This document shows positions 7,604 to 17,080 of a DNA stretch of 20,000 nt, in pieces; positions within the stretch are counted from its first letter, which is position 1, and each line of letters begins with the position of its first letter. The position numbers were made by a program, and so were the translations under genes. Origin of the DNA: Prorocentrum cordatum (taxonomy: Eukaryota > Sar > Dinophyceae > Prorocentrales > Prorocentraceae); the NCBI GenBank assembly GCA_963575745.1, contig CAUYUJ010001322.1:37501-57500 (forward strand). The letters run 5' to 3'. The notes below the pieces were generated by a model. The model saw nothing but the letters and a program-made list of their open reading frames with translations. It was not told where the DNA came from and did not search any database.

Positions 7604-8558
7604 TGGGTCCCTACCACCGTCAGCCGCACCACATCACCCACTGCTGTCCCCAGCACAACTGTCCTCACCACCACTGTCCCCACTGTTCCCACCACCGTCA
7701 CCACTGTCCTCACCAGAGCCCCAACCACTGTCGCACTGTCCCCACTGTCCCCACCACTGTTCCCACCACGGTTCCACTCTCCCCACTTTCTCCACGGCCC
7801 CAACCACCGTCCCACTGTCCCCACCGTCCCACTGTCCCCACCGTCCCACTGTCCCCGCCACTGTCCCCCTGAGCTGTCCCACTGTTCCCACCACTGCTCC
7901 CACTGTCCCCACCACTGTCCCTTCTGTATCTCTGTCCCATTATCCCACCGCCGTCCTCGCCACCGCCCTCACCGCCTCCACTGTCCCACTGTTTCCACCA
8001 CATTCCTACTGTCCCCACACCACTGTCCCCACCACCACCGTCCCCACCACTGTCCCACTGTCCCCACTGTTCCCACCATTGTCCTCGCTGTCCCCACCAG
8101 TGCCCCCACCAGTGTCTCACTGTCCCCACTCTCCCCACCACGGTTCCACTCTCCCCACTTTCCCCACGGTCCCCACCACTGTCCCACTGTCCCCACTGTT
8201 CCCACCACTGTCCCACTGTCCCCGCCGCTGTCCCACTGTGCTGTCCCACCGTCCCCACTGTCCCCATCACTGTCCCACTGTCCCCACTGTCCCCACCACT
8301 TTCCCCACTGTACTACTGTCCCACCACTGTCCTCACCACCGCCTTCACCACTGTCCCCACCACTACCGTCCCCACCACTGTCCCACTGTCCCCACCACTG
8401 TCCCGCTGTCCCCTCACCACTGTCCCCACCACCACCGTCCCCACCACTGTCCCACTGTCCCCGCGCACCACTGTCCTGGCGCACCACTGTCCCCACCACT
8501 ACCGTTCCCACCACTGTCCCAACATCCCCACCATTCTCCAACTGTCCCGAGGAGCGGG
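7604..8558 (+). repeat. ~1-kb CACTGTCCC minisatellite
   Basis: The stretch is made of CACTGTCCC and CACCACTGTCCC units (9 and 12 bp). Because these are multiples of three, long frames stay open on both strands (Pro/His/Ser-rich on plus, Gly/Thr/Val/Trp-rich on minus). They are array translations, not genes. The array sits between two inverted B-box-like arms. Confidence 0.9.
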
Positions 8559-8559
8559 C

Positions 8560-8826
8560 ATCGTTTGCCAGCGGCGAGGGGGGGGGGGAGGGGTTCGAAC
8601 CGGTAGTGACCCCCCCCCCGGTTTTCGAGGGAACAGGGGGGCGTTCGAACCGGTAGTGACCCCCCCCGGTTTTCGAGGGGGGGGGGGATTCGAACCCGTA
8701 TAAGGACCCAGCCTCTCTTCATGACGGACTGGGGGGGGGGTTCGAACTGGTAGTGACCCCCTCCCGGTTTTCGGGTGGGGGGGGACGGGTTAGGAACCCC
8801 CAGTGACCCCCTCCCGGTTTTCCGCC
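8560..8826 (-). repeat. B-box-like array, right arm (inverted)
   Basis: This is the reverse complement of the left arm. TTCGAACCGGTAGTGACCCC units lie at about 8593, 8643 and 8740, with degenerate ones near 8689 and 8790. Each is followed by CCCGGTTTTCGAGG or similar. The arm also has an inverted GCCAGCGGCGAGG counterpart of the CCGCCAGCAAAC tail of the left arm. It abuts the coiled-coil remnant. Confidence 0.75.
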
Positions 8827-9312
8827 AGCAGCGGTAGAACACGCTCTTTCGCATGTTTGGGTCGTTGGTCTCGCATGGTGTGTTGAAGCTTCTCCTCAAT
8901 CACCCTGCCCACCATTGCCTCCTGCATATCACCTTTCGTCACGTGAATGTCATCCATGTCCCCTCTGATCACGTCGACATCGAGTTCAAAATCATTAAAT
9001 TTGTCGTTAACTTCTCGAAGAGTTCCTGTTATGTGTTTTACCTATTCCTTCATCTGTTTAAACGTGTCGTTGACAGTTTGAAGTTGTTTGTTGAGGGCGT
9101 TGAACTTTTTGATTTGGCGTAGGTCGTACTGCTTGACCCATGCTGGTGCTTCCACCATCTCGTCTTTTCCACCTCCCGTATCTTCTGAGATGATCTCCGT
9201 CCGAGACTTCCTCGTCCTCGGCCTTCGCGTCAAGAAGCGCTTTCCTGAGGTCCCTACGTCCTTCTTTCTTTTCCGGTGTTGATCCTGTCGCGATTCCTCC
9301 GCGCTTCGCCAT
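8826..9312 (-). pseudogene. decayed coiled-coil protein fragment
   Basis: From an ATG at 9310-9312, the minus strand encodes a basic start (MAKRGG..) and a charged region (PEKKEGRRDLRKALLDAKAEDEE). A single frameshift near 9215 moves to the next frame: EIISEDTGGGKDEMVEAPAW, then KQYDLRQIKKFNALNKQLQ. An in-frame TAG at 9042-9044 follows QMKE, but beyond it the same frame continues with regular hydrophobic spacing (VKHITGTLREVNDKFNDFEL, then IRGDMDDI, and later AMVGRVIEEKLQHTMRDQR). Composition and codon use are unlike the surrounding repeats. It runs into the B-box-like array near 8826. I do not recognise the family. A basic N-terminus plus coiled coil is compatible with a LINE ORF1-type protein, which is inference. 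An intron boundary at AG|GTAAAA beside the TAG is an alternative, but it would remove the continuing heptads. Confidence 0.55.
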
Positions 9313-9361
9313 GAGCCGCTACGTCCGCTCTCCGCGAGTATAGGGGAGAAAAAGAAATACA

Positions 9362-9425
9362 GTGAGTGCCAGCACCGTGAGTGCTAGTAATTACCATGAG
9401 TGCCAGCCCATAGATCTCGAGCCTC
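9362..9425 (+). repeat. short GTGAGTGCCAG tandem repeat
   Basis: GTGAGTGCCAGCACC, GTGAGTGCTAG and ATGAGTGCCAG follow one another. The variants are a few bases apart. No function is evident. Confidence 0.6.
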
Positions 9426-9429
9426 TGAG

Positions 9430-9868
9430 CCCTTGAGCCCTGGAGACTGCTCTGTTGCTGAAGACCCTGCGCGGTCACACGCGTGCCCTGCAACTGCAGG
9501 CCTGCGCCCGCAGACGCGAGCGAAGACAAGCGCACGGAGCGCAGATCTCGGCGAGAGAGCGCGGCGCGCTCCCGCAGCGGCGGCAGCTGGCACGGGGATG
9601 GGGGAGGAGGAGGGGCAGGGGCGCAGGCCAGGCAGGACGAGAGGCGAGGAGAGAGGCTGCCCGCGCCGCGGCAGGGACACGCGGCAGGGAAGGCCGAGGA
9701 GGCCCGCAGCGCGGCGCCGAGCCCGCCTGCGGCGGCTCGCCCCCCGCGGCGTGCCCCTGCACGCCGTCGGCCTCCCCCAGCGCCGCCGGCGCGCCCGGCG
9801 CGCCCCGGCCTCGGGCTCGGCCGCGCGGAGGGCCGCCACCGCACGACGGCCCGGGGGATGTGCTCCTC
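9430..9868. other. very GC/CpG-rich stretch, no gene recognised
   Basis: The region is dense in CG, including a GGCGCGCCCGGCGCGCC run near 9790. Open frames exist in nearly all six registers because stop codons are rare at this composition. No domain is recognisable in any of them. A CpG-island-like promoter is possible but cannot be supported here. Confidence 0.4.
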
Positions 9869-10075
9869 CGCAGTCCCCCCCCCCATCGCACGCCTCCTCC
9901 CCCTCCCCCCTGCCCCCGTCGCACGCCTCCTCCCCCCCCTGCCTCCGACCTCCTCCCTCCCCCCCCCCTCGCACGCCTCCTCCCCTCCTCCCTCCGACCT
10001 CCTCCCTCCCCCCCATCGCACGCCTCCTCCCGATCCTCCCTCCTCCCCCCTTCCCCCCTTCCCTGGTAGGGGGGT
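9869..10075 (+). repeat. C-rich CGCACGCCTCCTCC minisatellite
   Basis: CGCACGCCTCCTCCC recurs about five times, interleaved with CTCCGACCTCCTCCCTCC, giving an irregular ~30-60 bp period. It grades into the TCC array downstream. Confidence 0.7.
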
Positions 10076-10235
10076 GAGCCCGAACAAAAACCCGAGGCGA
10101 AATTTGAAAAGCCTGCGCCGAACCCGAAAACCCAGAGCGAGAGCCAAACCCGAAAACCTGCGGAAACCCGAAAATCCGAAGGAGCGAAACCCGAAACCCC
10201 AGGAGCGGACAACCCCGACACCCTCGATAGCCTGC
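10076..10235 (+). repeat. CCCGAAAA interspersed repeat
   Basis: AACCCGAAAACC-type words recur at about 10120-10200. They recur again in 10530-10600 inside the TCC array (TCCGAAAATCCGA). The spacing is irregular and the motif is not a standard telomere repeat. Confidence 0.55.
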
Positions 10236-11222
10236 CTCGCCTCCGCCTCGTCCTCTTCCTCCCCCTCCTCCCCTGCCTCCTCTCCTGCCTCCTCCTCCTC
10301 CTCCTCCTCCTCCTCCTCCTCCTCCTCCCTCCTCCTCCTTGTTTCTCCTCCTCCCTCCCCCTCCTCCTCTTCCTCCTCCTCTCATCATCCCCTCCTCCTC
10401 CTCCCCTCCTCTTTCTCCTCCTCCTCCTCCTCCTCCTCCTCCTCCTCCTCCTCCTCCTCCCTCCCCCCTCCTCCTCGGCCAACCCCCTCCTCCTTCTCCT
10501 CATCCCCTGCCGCGGCGACAGACCGGCGGCGAAAATCCACATCCGAAAATCCGACCGAACCCACACCCGAAAATCCGAGAGGAGCCAAGCCCAAGAATCC
10601 AGTTCAGACCAGCCCCGCCTCGCCCCTCTTCGTTCTCCCTTCCACCCCCCTCCTTCCCCCGTCTCTTTCGTCATCCACCTCTCCACCTCGCTCATCCCCG
10701 TCCTCCTGGTCTTCCTTCCAATCCTCCCACCTCCCCCTCCTCCCTCCTCCTCCTCCTCCCCCTCCTCCTTCCTCCTCCTGCTACTCCTCCTCTCCTCCTC
10801 CTCCTCCTCCTCCTCCTCCTCCTCCTTCCTCCTCCTCTCCTTCCTCCTCCTCCTCCTCCTTCCTCCTCCTCCTCATCATCCTCCTCCTCCACCTCCTCGC
10901 TCGTCCTCCCACGCCTCCTACCCTCCTCTCCTCCCTCGTCCCTCCTCCTTCTGCCCCTTGCCTTCACTCCATTATCCTCCCTCTTCACACCTCCCCCTCC
11001 TCCCTCCTTCCTCCTCCCTCCCTCCTCCCTCTCCCCTCCTGCTCCCTCCACCCTCCTCCCTTCTGTCTCCTCCCTGCCCCCCCCCCCCCTCTCCCCCCTC
11101 GTTCCTCCCTCCCCGTTCCTTCCTCTTCCTTCCTCCCTCCTCCCTCCTCCCTCCTGCCTCCTGCCTCCTGCCTCCTGCCCCACCTCCCTCCTAGCTCCTC
11201 CCTCCTCCCTCGTCCCTCTACT
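10236..11222 (+). repeat. TCC-rich microsatellite/minisatellite, ~1 kb
   Basis: Long pure runs of TCC (about 10288-10328, 10420-10460, 10795-10830) alternate with degenerate CCTCC/CTTCC DNA. A CCGAAAATCC-containing insert lies at about 10510-10620. Open frames of up to 764 residues across it are poly-Ser, poly-Pro or poly-Leu (minus strand poly-Gly/Arg/Glu) and are artefacts. Confidence 0.9.
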
Positions 11223-11225
11223 CGG

Positions 11226-11603
11226 CACGCGGCAGCGCCTGCGGGGCGGAAGTTGAAACTATTCCACTGTACTCGCCACGTGGCGAACGCCTGGGGGGTG
11301 AACAAATGTGCTACTCCACTCTCCTCGCGACGTGGCAACGCCTGCGGTACGGATCAAAAGCATTATCCACGCGAGTTGACAGGTGACAGCGACTGGGGAG
11401 CGAACACACAAACTACTCCACTACACGATTCGCCACGTGGCAACGCCGAGGCATGCATATGGTTTGACTCCACTCGCGACGTGGCAACGCCGGGGAAGCG
11501 AAATGAATACTGCCCCATTCTCCTTGCCACGTGGCAACGCTCGGAGGGGGGAGCACATACTACTCCACTGTACTCACCACGTGGCAGCGCCTGGGGGGCG
11601 AAA
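11226..11603 (+). repeat. ~50-bp satellite containing CCACGTGGCAACGC
   Basis: The anchor CACGTGGCAACGCC (with variants CACGCGG and GACGTGG) occurs at about 11226, 11277, 11329, 11434, 11480, 11528 and 11578. Spacings are 46-52 bp, with one double gap where the anchor is degenerate near 11383. Units continue CTGGGGGGCGAA..ACTACTCCACT.TACTCG. The same family occurs inverted at 13165-13361. Confidence 0.9.
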
Positions 11604-12170
11604 CAGAATCCCACCAGCCCTTTGGGCGTGAGTGGTTTAGAGAGCCCGCTCTGTTCTCAACCCCCTTCTTCCCTTTCGGGGAGGGGTTTACCCCTCCCCC
11701 TACCCCCTCCCCCTGGGCCTGGAGAGGTCGTTCCGCGGGTCGTTGGAGGGGTCTTTTTCGACTCCTGGGAGGGCTAAAATTCGACACCCCTCACGAGGAT
11801 TCTGGCCCCGACGGGGGGGGGGAGAAAAGTGCTCGCCCCATCTGTGATCGATCGCCCGAAAGATGGCCCCAAGATACCTCCCAGACCCCTCCCAAAGAGC
11901 CCCAAGAGGCCCCAAGAGGCCGCCAAGAGGCCCCCAAGATGCCCCCAAGAGGCCCCCAAGAGGCCCCAAGAGGCTCCCCCGAGGCACCCAAGACGCTCCT
12001 GGAAGCCCCTGGGGCCGCCAAGAGGCCCCCAAGACGCCCCAAACGGCCTCCAAGAGGCTCCCAAGAGGCCCGAAGAGGCTCCCCCAAGGCACCCAAGACG
12101 CTCCTAGAAGCCCCTGGGGCCGCCAAGAGGCCCCCAAGACGCCCCAAAAGGCCTCCAAGAGTTCCCAAAA
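11604..12170 (+). mobile_element. insertion element copy B: left half
   Basis: 11604-11820 is the left module, matching 800-1017. It is followed by about 40 bp that differs from copy A (CTCGCCCCATCTGTGATCG) and an AAGAGGCCCCC array at 11863-12165. That array includes an ~84-bp higher-order unit, with CACCCAAGACGCTCCT at about 11985 and 12090. The element enters the 50-bp satellite at GGGGGGCGAAA. In place of the 25/28-bp array, a TAC microsatellite follows, and the right module is not in this orientation downstream. Confidence 0.8.
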
Positions 12171-12172
12171 GA

Positions 12173-13078
<906 letters not shown>

Positions 13079-13164
13079 GCAGCTTCGATTACAACTGTTA
13101 GTAACACTTTTACTATTCATATTACCACTGCAACGCGCACCGACTGATCCATTGCCCGCGCGGC
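13079..13164. other. junction segment between TAC array and inverted 50-bp satellite
   Basis: This is unique-looking AT-richer sequence (AGCTTCGATTACAACTGTTA) followed by a degenerate satellite unit. It may contain a rearrangement breakpoint or a diverged end of the TAC array. Confidence 0.4.
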
Positions 13165-13361
13165 GTTGCCACGTGGTTCGTTGAGTGAACTGATACTTCT
13201 TGTTCGCTCCGCATGCCGCTGCCATGTGGTGAGCGGAGTGGGATAGTATTGTTCTTTGCCTCTCATGCCTTGCCACGTGGCGTTGCCATGTGGCGAGTCG
13301 ACAGGTATGTGTTGTCGCCCCGTTTCGTGGCCACGTGCCGAGAAGGGTGGAGTAATTCTTC
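13165..13361 (-). repeat. ~50-bp satellite, inverted block
   Basis: Read on the minus strand, this gives the same units as 11226-11603. CCACGTGG or CCATGTGG anchors lie at 13169, 13221, 13272, 13286 and 13330. Spacing is 51-52 bp, apart from one 14-bp partial duplication. The block abuts the inverted right-end module at 13362. Confidence 0.85.
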
Positions 13362-13555
13362 ACGCTTCGCGTATCCCCACCAGCCCATCTCAAAACAGCA
13401 ACTCTTGCGAAGCATGCCGACAGTCGTGTTTTTCAGGCGTGTGTCCGCTTGCCCCCGCATATCTCCCCTGTTCCTCCTTCCTCCCGCCTCCTTGTACATC
13501 CTCCTTGTGGTGGGAGCGGGAGAAGGACGAGGCGGAGGAGGAGGGAGAGAAAGCG
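13362..13555 (-). mobile_element. insertion element copy C: inverted right-end module
   Basis: This is the reverse complement of 1884-2077, with the same 194-bp length and about 7 mismatches by eye. Its outer end (GATACGCGAAGCGT on the minus strand) joins the 50-bp satellite. Its inner side leads through ~110 bp into the AGT array. No left-end module in this orientation is found to the right of it. Short open frames here (for example 13390-13593 minus) match the equivalent frames in copy A only because the element is conserved. Confidence 0.85.
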
Positions 13556-13565
13556 GTGGGAGGCA

Positions 13566-13663
13566 AGAGGGATTTAGTGGAGACGACGACCACAGCGATG
13601 ATCCTAACAACGACGACGCACCCGACGACGACGACGATATCGACCGCAACGACGACGACGACC

Positions 13664-13664
<1 letters not shown>
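13566..13664 (+). repeat. GAC-rich linker
   Basis: ACGACGACGACC-like triplets are interrupted by GATGATCCTAAC and GATATCGACC. The linker joins the inverted right module to the AGT array. It keeps triplet phase with the following array over much of its length. Confidence 0.6.
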
Positions 13665-13718
<54 letters not shown>

Positions 13719-13960
13719 TAGTAGTAGTAGCAGCAGTAGTAGTAGTAGTAGTAGTAGTCGAAGTAGAAGTAGAAGTAGAAGTAGTGGTAGTAGTAGTAGT
13801 AATGGTAATAGTAGGAGGAGAAAGAGTAGTAATAGTAGTCGTGGTAAAAGTGGTAGTCTAAAAAAAGTAGCAGTAATAGTAGTCGCAGTTGTACTAGTAG
13901 TAGTCGTAGGAATCTGAGCAATAGAACTGGCAATAGTAATGGCGATATTAGCGGTACTGC

Positions 13961-14002
<42 letters not shown>

Positions 14003-14220
14003 CAATACGAGTAAAAGTGGTAGCCCAAGTGGTGGAAGTAAGAGTAGTAGTAGTAGCAGCAGTAGTGGTAGTAGTAACAGGAATAGCAGTAGTAGTCGTC
14101 GCCGTAGTAGTACTAGTAAAAAGGGTAGTCGTAGTAGAAGTAGTAGTAGTCTTCGTCGTCGTCGTAGTAGTAGTAATAGTAGGAGTTGTTGTGATAGTTG
14201 TCGTAGTAGTGATAGTAGTG

Positions 14221-14286
<66 letters not shown>
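13665..14286 (+). repeat. AGT triplet array, ~0.6 kb
   Basis: There are pure blocks at about 13665-13712, 13964-14000 and 14221-14285. They are separated by degenerate segments in which substitutions (AGA, GGT, AAT, CGT, AGC) mostly preserve triplet phase. It is the reverse complement type of the TAC array at 12173-13078. The Ser-rich and Leu/Tyr-rich frames are array translations. Confidence 0.95.
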
Positions 14287-14560
14287 ACACCATTGAAGCA
14301 GGAACACTACTACAGGCACATGAGCAACATGAAACGTGCATGTAACGATGAAGCGAATATGAAACTTGGGAAACCGTAAGGATACGTAAATGAAAATAAT
14401 GTGAAAAGCAAGCGAGATGGAACTATGTGTGAACCATATATGTATGGAGATGTGTATCAAACGAACTGAACACTGAACATGATATGTGTGAAGCGTATTT
14501 CACAAGCAGCGTGTGTATGAACCGGACGTGTATGACACGCATGGAACCCAACATTTCATG
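14287..14560. repeat. degenerate ATGTGTGAAC-type repeat
   Basis: AT-richer DNA carries loosely repeated words such as ACATGAAAC, GTGTGAA, GTGTATCAA and GTGTATGAACC. Spacings are about 20-50 bp. No gene is recognised. It marks the exit from the rearranged 11.2-14.3 kb complex. Confidence 0.45.
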
Positions 14561-14816
14561 TTGCGATCTCCGCCGTCCTGAAATCTGCCCGCGTAACTTC
14601 CCAGAGGCTCACGACGCGCCCCAAACCTGCCCCTAGAAGATCCGAAGAGGCCCCCGGGGGGGCCGTAGAGGCGCCGAAGAGTCCTGCGAGGGACCCCGAC
14701 GGGGCATCCCAACAGATCCTGGTATCCACCCATGACGCCTCAGCACCGACAGCTCGGGCACGGTGGCGGAGTGGGCCGAAAGCCATTCGACAGTTGCGGC
14801 CCTCGCAAGCTCCTAC
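14561..14816. other. unassigned, with fragment of AAGAGGCCCCC-like sequence
   Basis: GAAGAGGCCCCCGG and GCCGAAGAG near 14649-14690 resemble the 11-bp array of the insertion element. They may be a decayed fragment. No gene is recognised. Confidence 0.4.
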
Positions 14817-15490
14817 ACCTTTTTCCTCCTCGTCGTCCGCCTCCTCCGCCTCCTCCTCCTCCTCCTCCTCTTGCTCCTCCTCTTCCTTCCTCTCCTCCAC
14901 CTTCTCCACCCATGCCCCCGAGACCGCCGCCAGCCACGGCCACGACAGCTCACCAAAAACTGGGGGCAAACAAACGCCACATGTGGCAGCCGTCCTCGCC
15001 TTTTTCTTCCTCCTCCTCCTCCTCCTCTTCCTGCACCTCCTGCTCTTCCACCTCCTCCTCGTCCACCTCTCTTCCTCCTTCACCTCCTCCTCCTCCTCTT
15101 GCTGCTCCTCCTCCTCCTCCTCGTCCTCCTCCTCCGCCTCCTCGTCCACCTCCTCTTCCTTCTCCTCCTCCTCCGTCTCCTCCTCGTCCACCTTTCTTTC
15201 TCCGTCCCATCCTCCTCCTCCTCGTCCACTTTTTTCCCTTCCCCTCCTCCTCCTCCTCCTCCTCCTCCTCCTCCTCCTCCTCCTCCTCCGACTCCGACTC
15301 CTCCTGCTCAGCCACCTCTTCCTCTTCCACCTCTCGTCCTCTCATTCATCTTTCTTTTCCATTATCCTCATCCTACCTTGTGTTCTTGCTGGCAAGCATC
15401 TCTCGTCCTCGTCCTTCTCTTCCACCTCCTCCTCCTCTTCAGCCTCCTCCACCTCGTCCATCTCATCTGTCTGTTCCTCCTCCCCCGCGT
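14817..15490 (+). repeat. second TCC-rich array
   Basis: TCC/CCT runs (purest around 15247-15288) mix with TCGTCC, CTCTTCC and CACCTCC. Open frames on both strands are poly-Ser/Pro/Leu or poly-Glu/Gly/Arg. The stretch is comparable in composition to 10236-11222. Confidence 0.9.
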
Positions 15491-15494
15491 CGCC

Positions 15495-15731
15495 ATACCC
15501 ATCATCATCACAATTGTCATCCTCTTTGGGGATTATCGTCGGCATCACCATCACCAGCATATCCATCATCATGAACCGCATCACTGCATCACCGTCATCA
15601 TCATAACGCTCACCATTCATCATCATCAGCATCATCAGCATCAGCATCAGCATCATCAGCATCAGCATCAGCATCAGCATCATCATCATCATCATCATCA
15701 TCGTCATCATCATCATCATCATCATTATCAG

Positions 15732-15794
<63 letters not shown>

Positions 15795-15893
15795 GAATCA
15801 TCAGCATCATCATCCCTCCTCAACATGGTGAGTATCATCATGGTTATCACAGCACCATCATCGTCAGCATCACTATGATGATTATCATCCGCA
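15495..15893 (+). repeat. ATC (CAT) triplet array 1
   Basis: Degenerate ATC repeats are densest from about 15606 to 15800. A sub-block of CAGCATCAGCAT is followed by nearly pure CAT. Frames read poly-His, poly-Met and poly-Asp. It has the same orientation as array 2 at 17746-18400. Confidence 0.95.
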
Positions 15894-15896
15894 TCA

Positions 15897-16225
15897 AAGC
15901 TGCTACGAACCGCCCTAAAAGTTGCTGAGGAGCGCCTTAGAAGCTGCCAAGGAGCGCCCTACAAGCTGCCAAAGAGAGCCCTAAAAGCTGCCAAGGAGCG
16001 CGTTTTGAAAGCTGCTGAGGAGCGCCTTGAAAGATGCCAAGGAACTTTTTAAAAGCTGCCCCCCCCCCCCCCCAAAAAAAAACACGCCTGACAAACTGCC
16101 AAGGAACGCCTTAAAAGCTGCCAAGGAGCGCCTTAAAAGCTGCCACGGGGCCGCTTAAAGGCTGCAAAGGAGCGCCGCAAAAGCTGTCAAAGAGCGCCGC
16201 ACAAGCTGCTAAGGAACGCTTGAGA
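15897..16225 (+). repeat. 22-bp GCTGCCAAGGAGCGCC array
   Basis: About 14 units of GCTGCCAAGGAGCGCCTTAA plus two A, with substitutions. One unit carries a C15 run (16059-16073) directly followed by A9 (16074-16082), exactly where other units have CCAA. No gene is recognised. Confidence 0.9.
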
Positions 16226-16332
16226 AAAGGTGATAAACCTTCGAAAAATTCACAACATAAGAACGTACAACTGCGGAGTGGGCCAATTCACCGGGGAATG
16301 GATTAGTTTACCGGGGAAAAGACTTGTTTTGT

Positions 16333-16720
16333 TCACCGAAGGCCCCAGTGGCGGCGGCGTTCGCATGCGTCTCCCCGCCGAGCACAACATGTCGTGGCCC
16401 TACCGGGAGCTCCACCGGACAGCCCCAGAGGCGGTGATCGCATGCGGTTCCCCCACTCAGCACAGCGTTCGTTGCCCCAGAGGGAGCTCCACCGAAGGCC
16501 CCTATGGCCGCAGGTCGCGTGCGCCTCTCCTTACACAGCGCAGCGCTTCATGGCCACATAGGGAGGAGCTCCACCGAAGATCCCAATCGGAGTGCCCGCA
16601 TGCGCCTCCCCCGCCCAGTACGGCACACGTCTTACGCGACTCGTGGCCACACAGGGAGCCCCACCGAAGTCCTCAGGGCGATGTGCCCAAAATGGCCATG
16701 AACGGCTGCGCATGAAACGA
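16333..16720 (+). repeat. ~80-bp tandem repeat
   Basis: The anchor (C/T)CACCG lies at 16333, 16412, 16489, 16571 and 16661, with spacings of 77-90 bp. Each unit contains a GCATGCG-type box and GTGGCC..A.AGGGAG before the anchor. A frame is open through it (16230-16715 plus), but the units are not multiples of three in step, so it is probably not coding. Confidence 0.75.
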
Positions 16721-17070
16721 CCTGCGCGTGTCGCCGGAAGTCCTTCGGGGCGACCGGCGCGCGTCACGGGGGCCCAATGCTGCGCTCAGCCCAGCGCCTC
16801 GCTTGCCCGTCGTCGCTCTGCCCAGCGGCCACCGCCTGGCCCACTGTCGGCCAGCCAACTTGTTTCCTTCCCTCCGCGCAGCGGCCGACCCGCGCGTGCC
16901 GCCAGGACCCCAGCGGGGCAACCGGCGCGCGTCGCGGGGACTCCGCGCTGCGCTCTGCCCAGAGCCGCGAGCGACAGGGCCGCTGCCCCTCCCGCTCCGT
17001 TCCCCCCCCCTTGCCCCTCGCTGCCCCGCGCCACGTTGGTCCTGCGGTGCGCTGCCTATGAGGGCAAAGG
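16721..17070 (+). repeat. 168-bp direct duplication in GC-rich DNA
   Basis: A ~71-bp segment at 16721-16792 recurs at 16889-16961. Both contain GCGCGTG(T/C)CGCC, GGGGC.ACCGGCGCGCGTC and TGCGCT..GCCCA. The period of 168 bp is a multiple of three, so one plus-strand frame reads a repeated R-P-A-R-V motif. GC content keeps all frames open, and no domain is recognised. Confidence 0.6.
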
Positions 17071-17080
17071 CCGGCAAAGG

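Noticed and set aside
7604-8558. Recombination-signal-like CACTGT heptamers
   Set aside because: There are no nonamers or fixed spacers; the heptamer is simply the minisatellite unit.
6854-8656. 600-codon plus frame
   Set aside because: It crosses R2, the inverted cluster and the CACTGTCCC array, whose units are multiples of three; there is no protein-like segment.
10076-10220. Internal telomere repeat (CCCGAAAA)
   Set aside because: The copies are irregular and interspersed, and the motif is not a known telomere unit.
9483-11777. Very long open frame (764 codons, plus)
   Set aside because: It is Ser/Pro/Leu runs from TCC repeats joined to satellite and element DNA; no domain is present and other frames are equally open.
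14763-14830. Possible tRNA-Leu/Ser start: GGTGGCGGAGTGGGCCGAAAG resembles an A box, with a TTTT downstream
   Set aside because: There is no B box, anticodon arm or acceptor pairing in the following ~90 bases.
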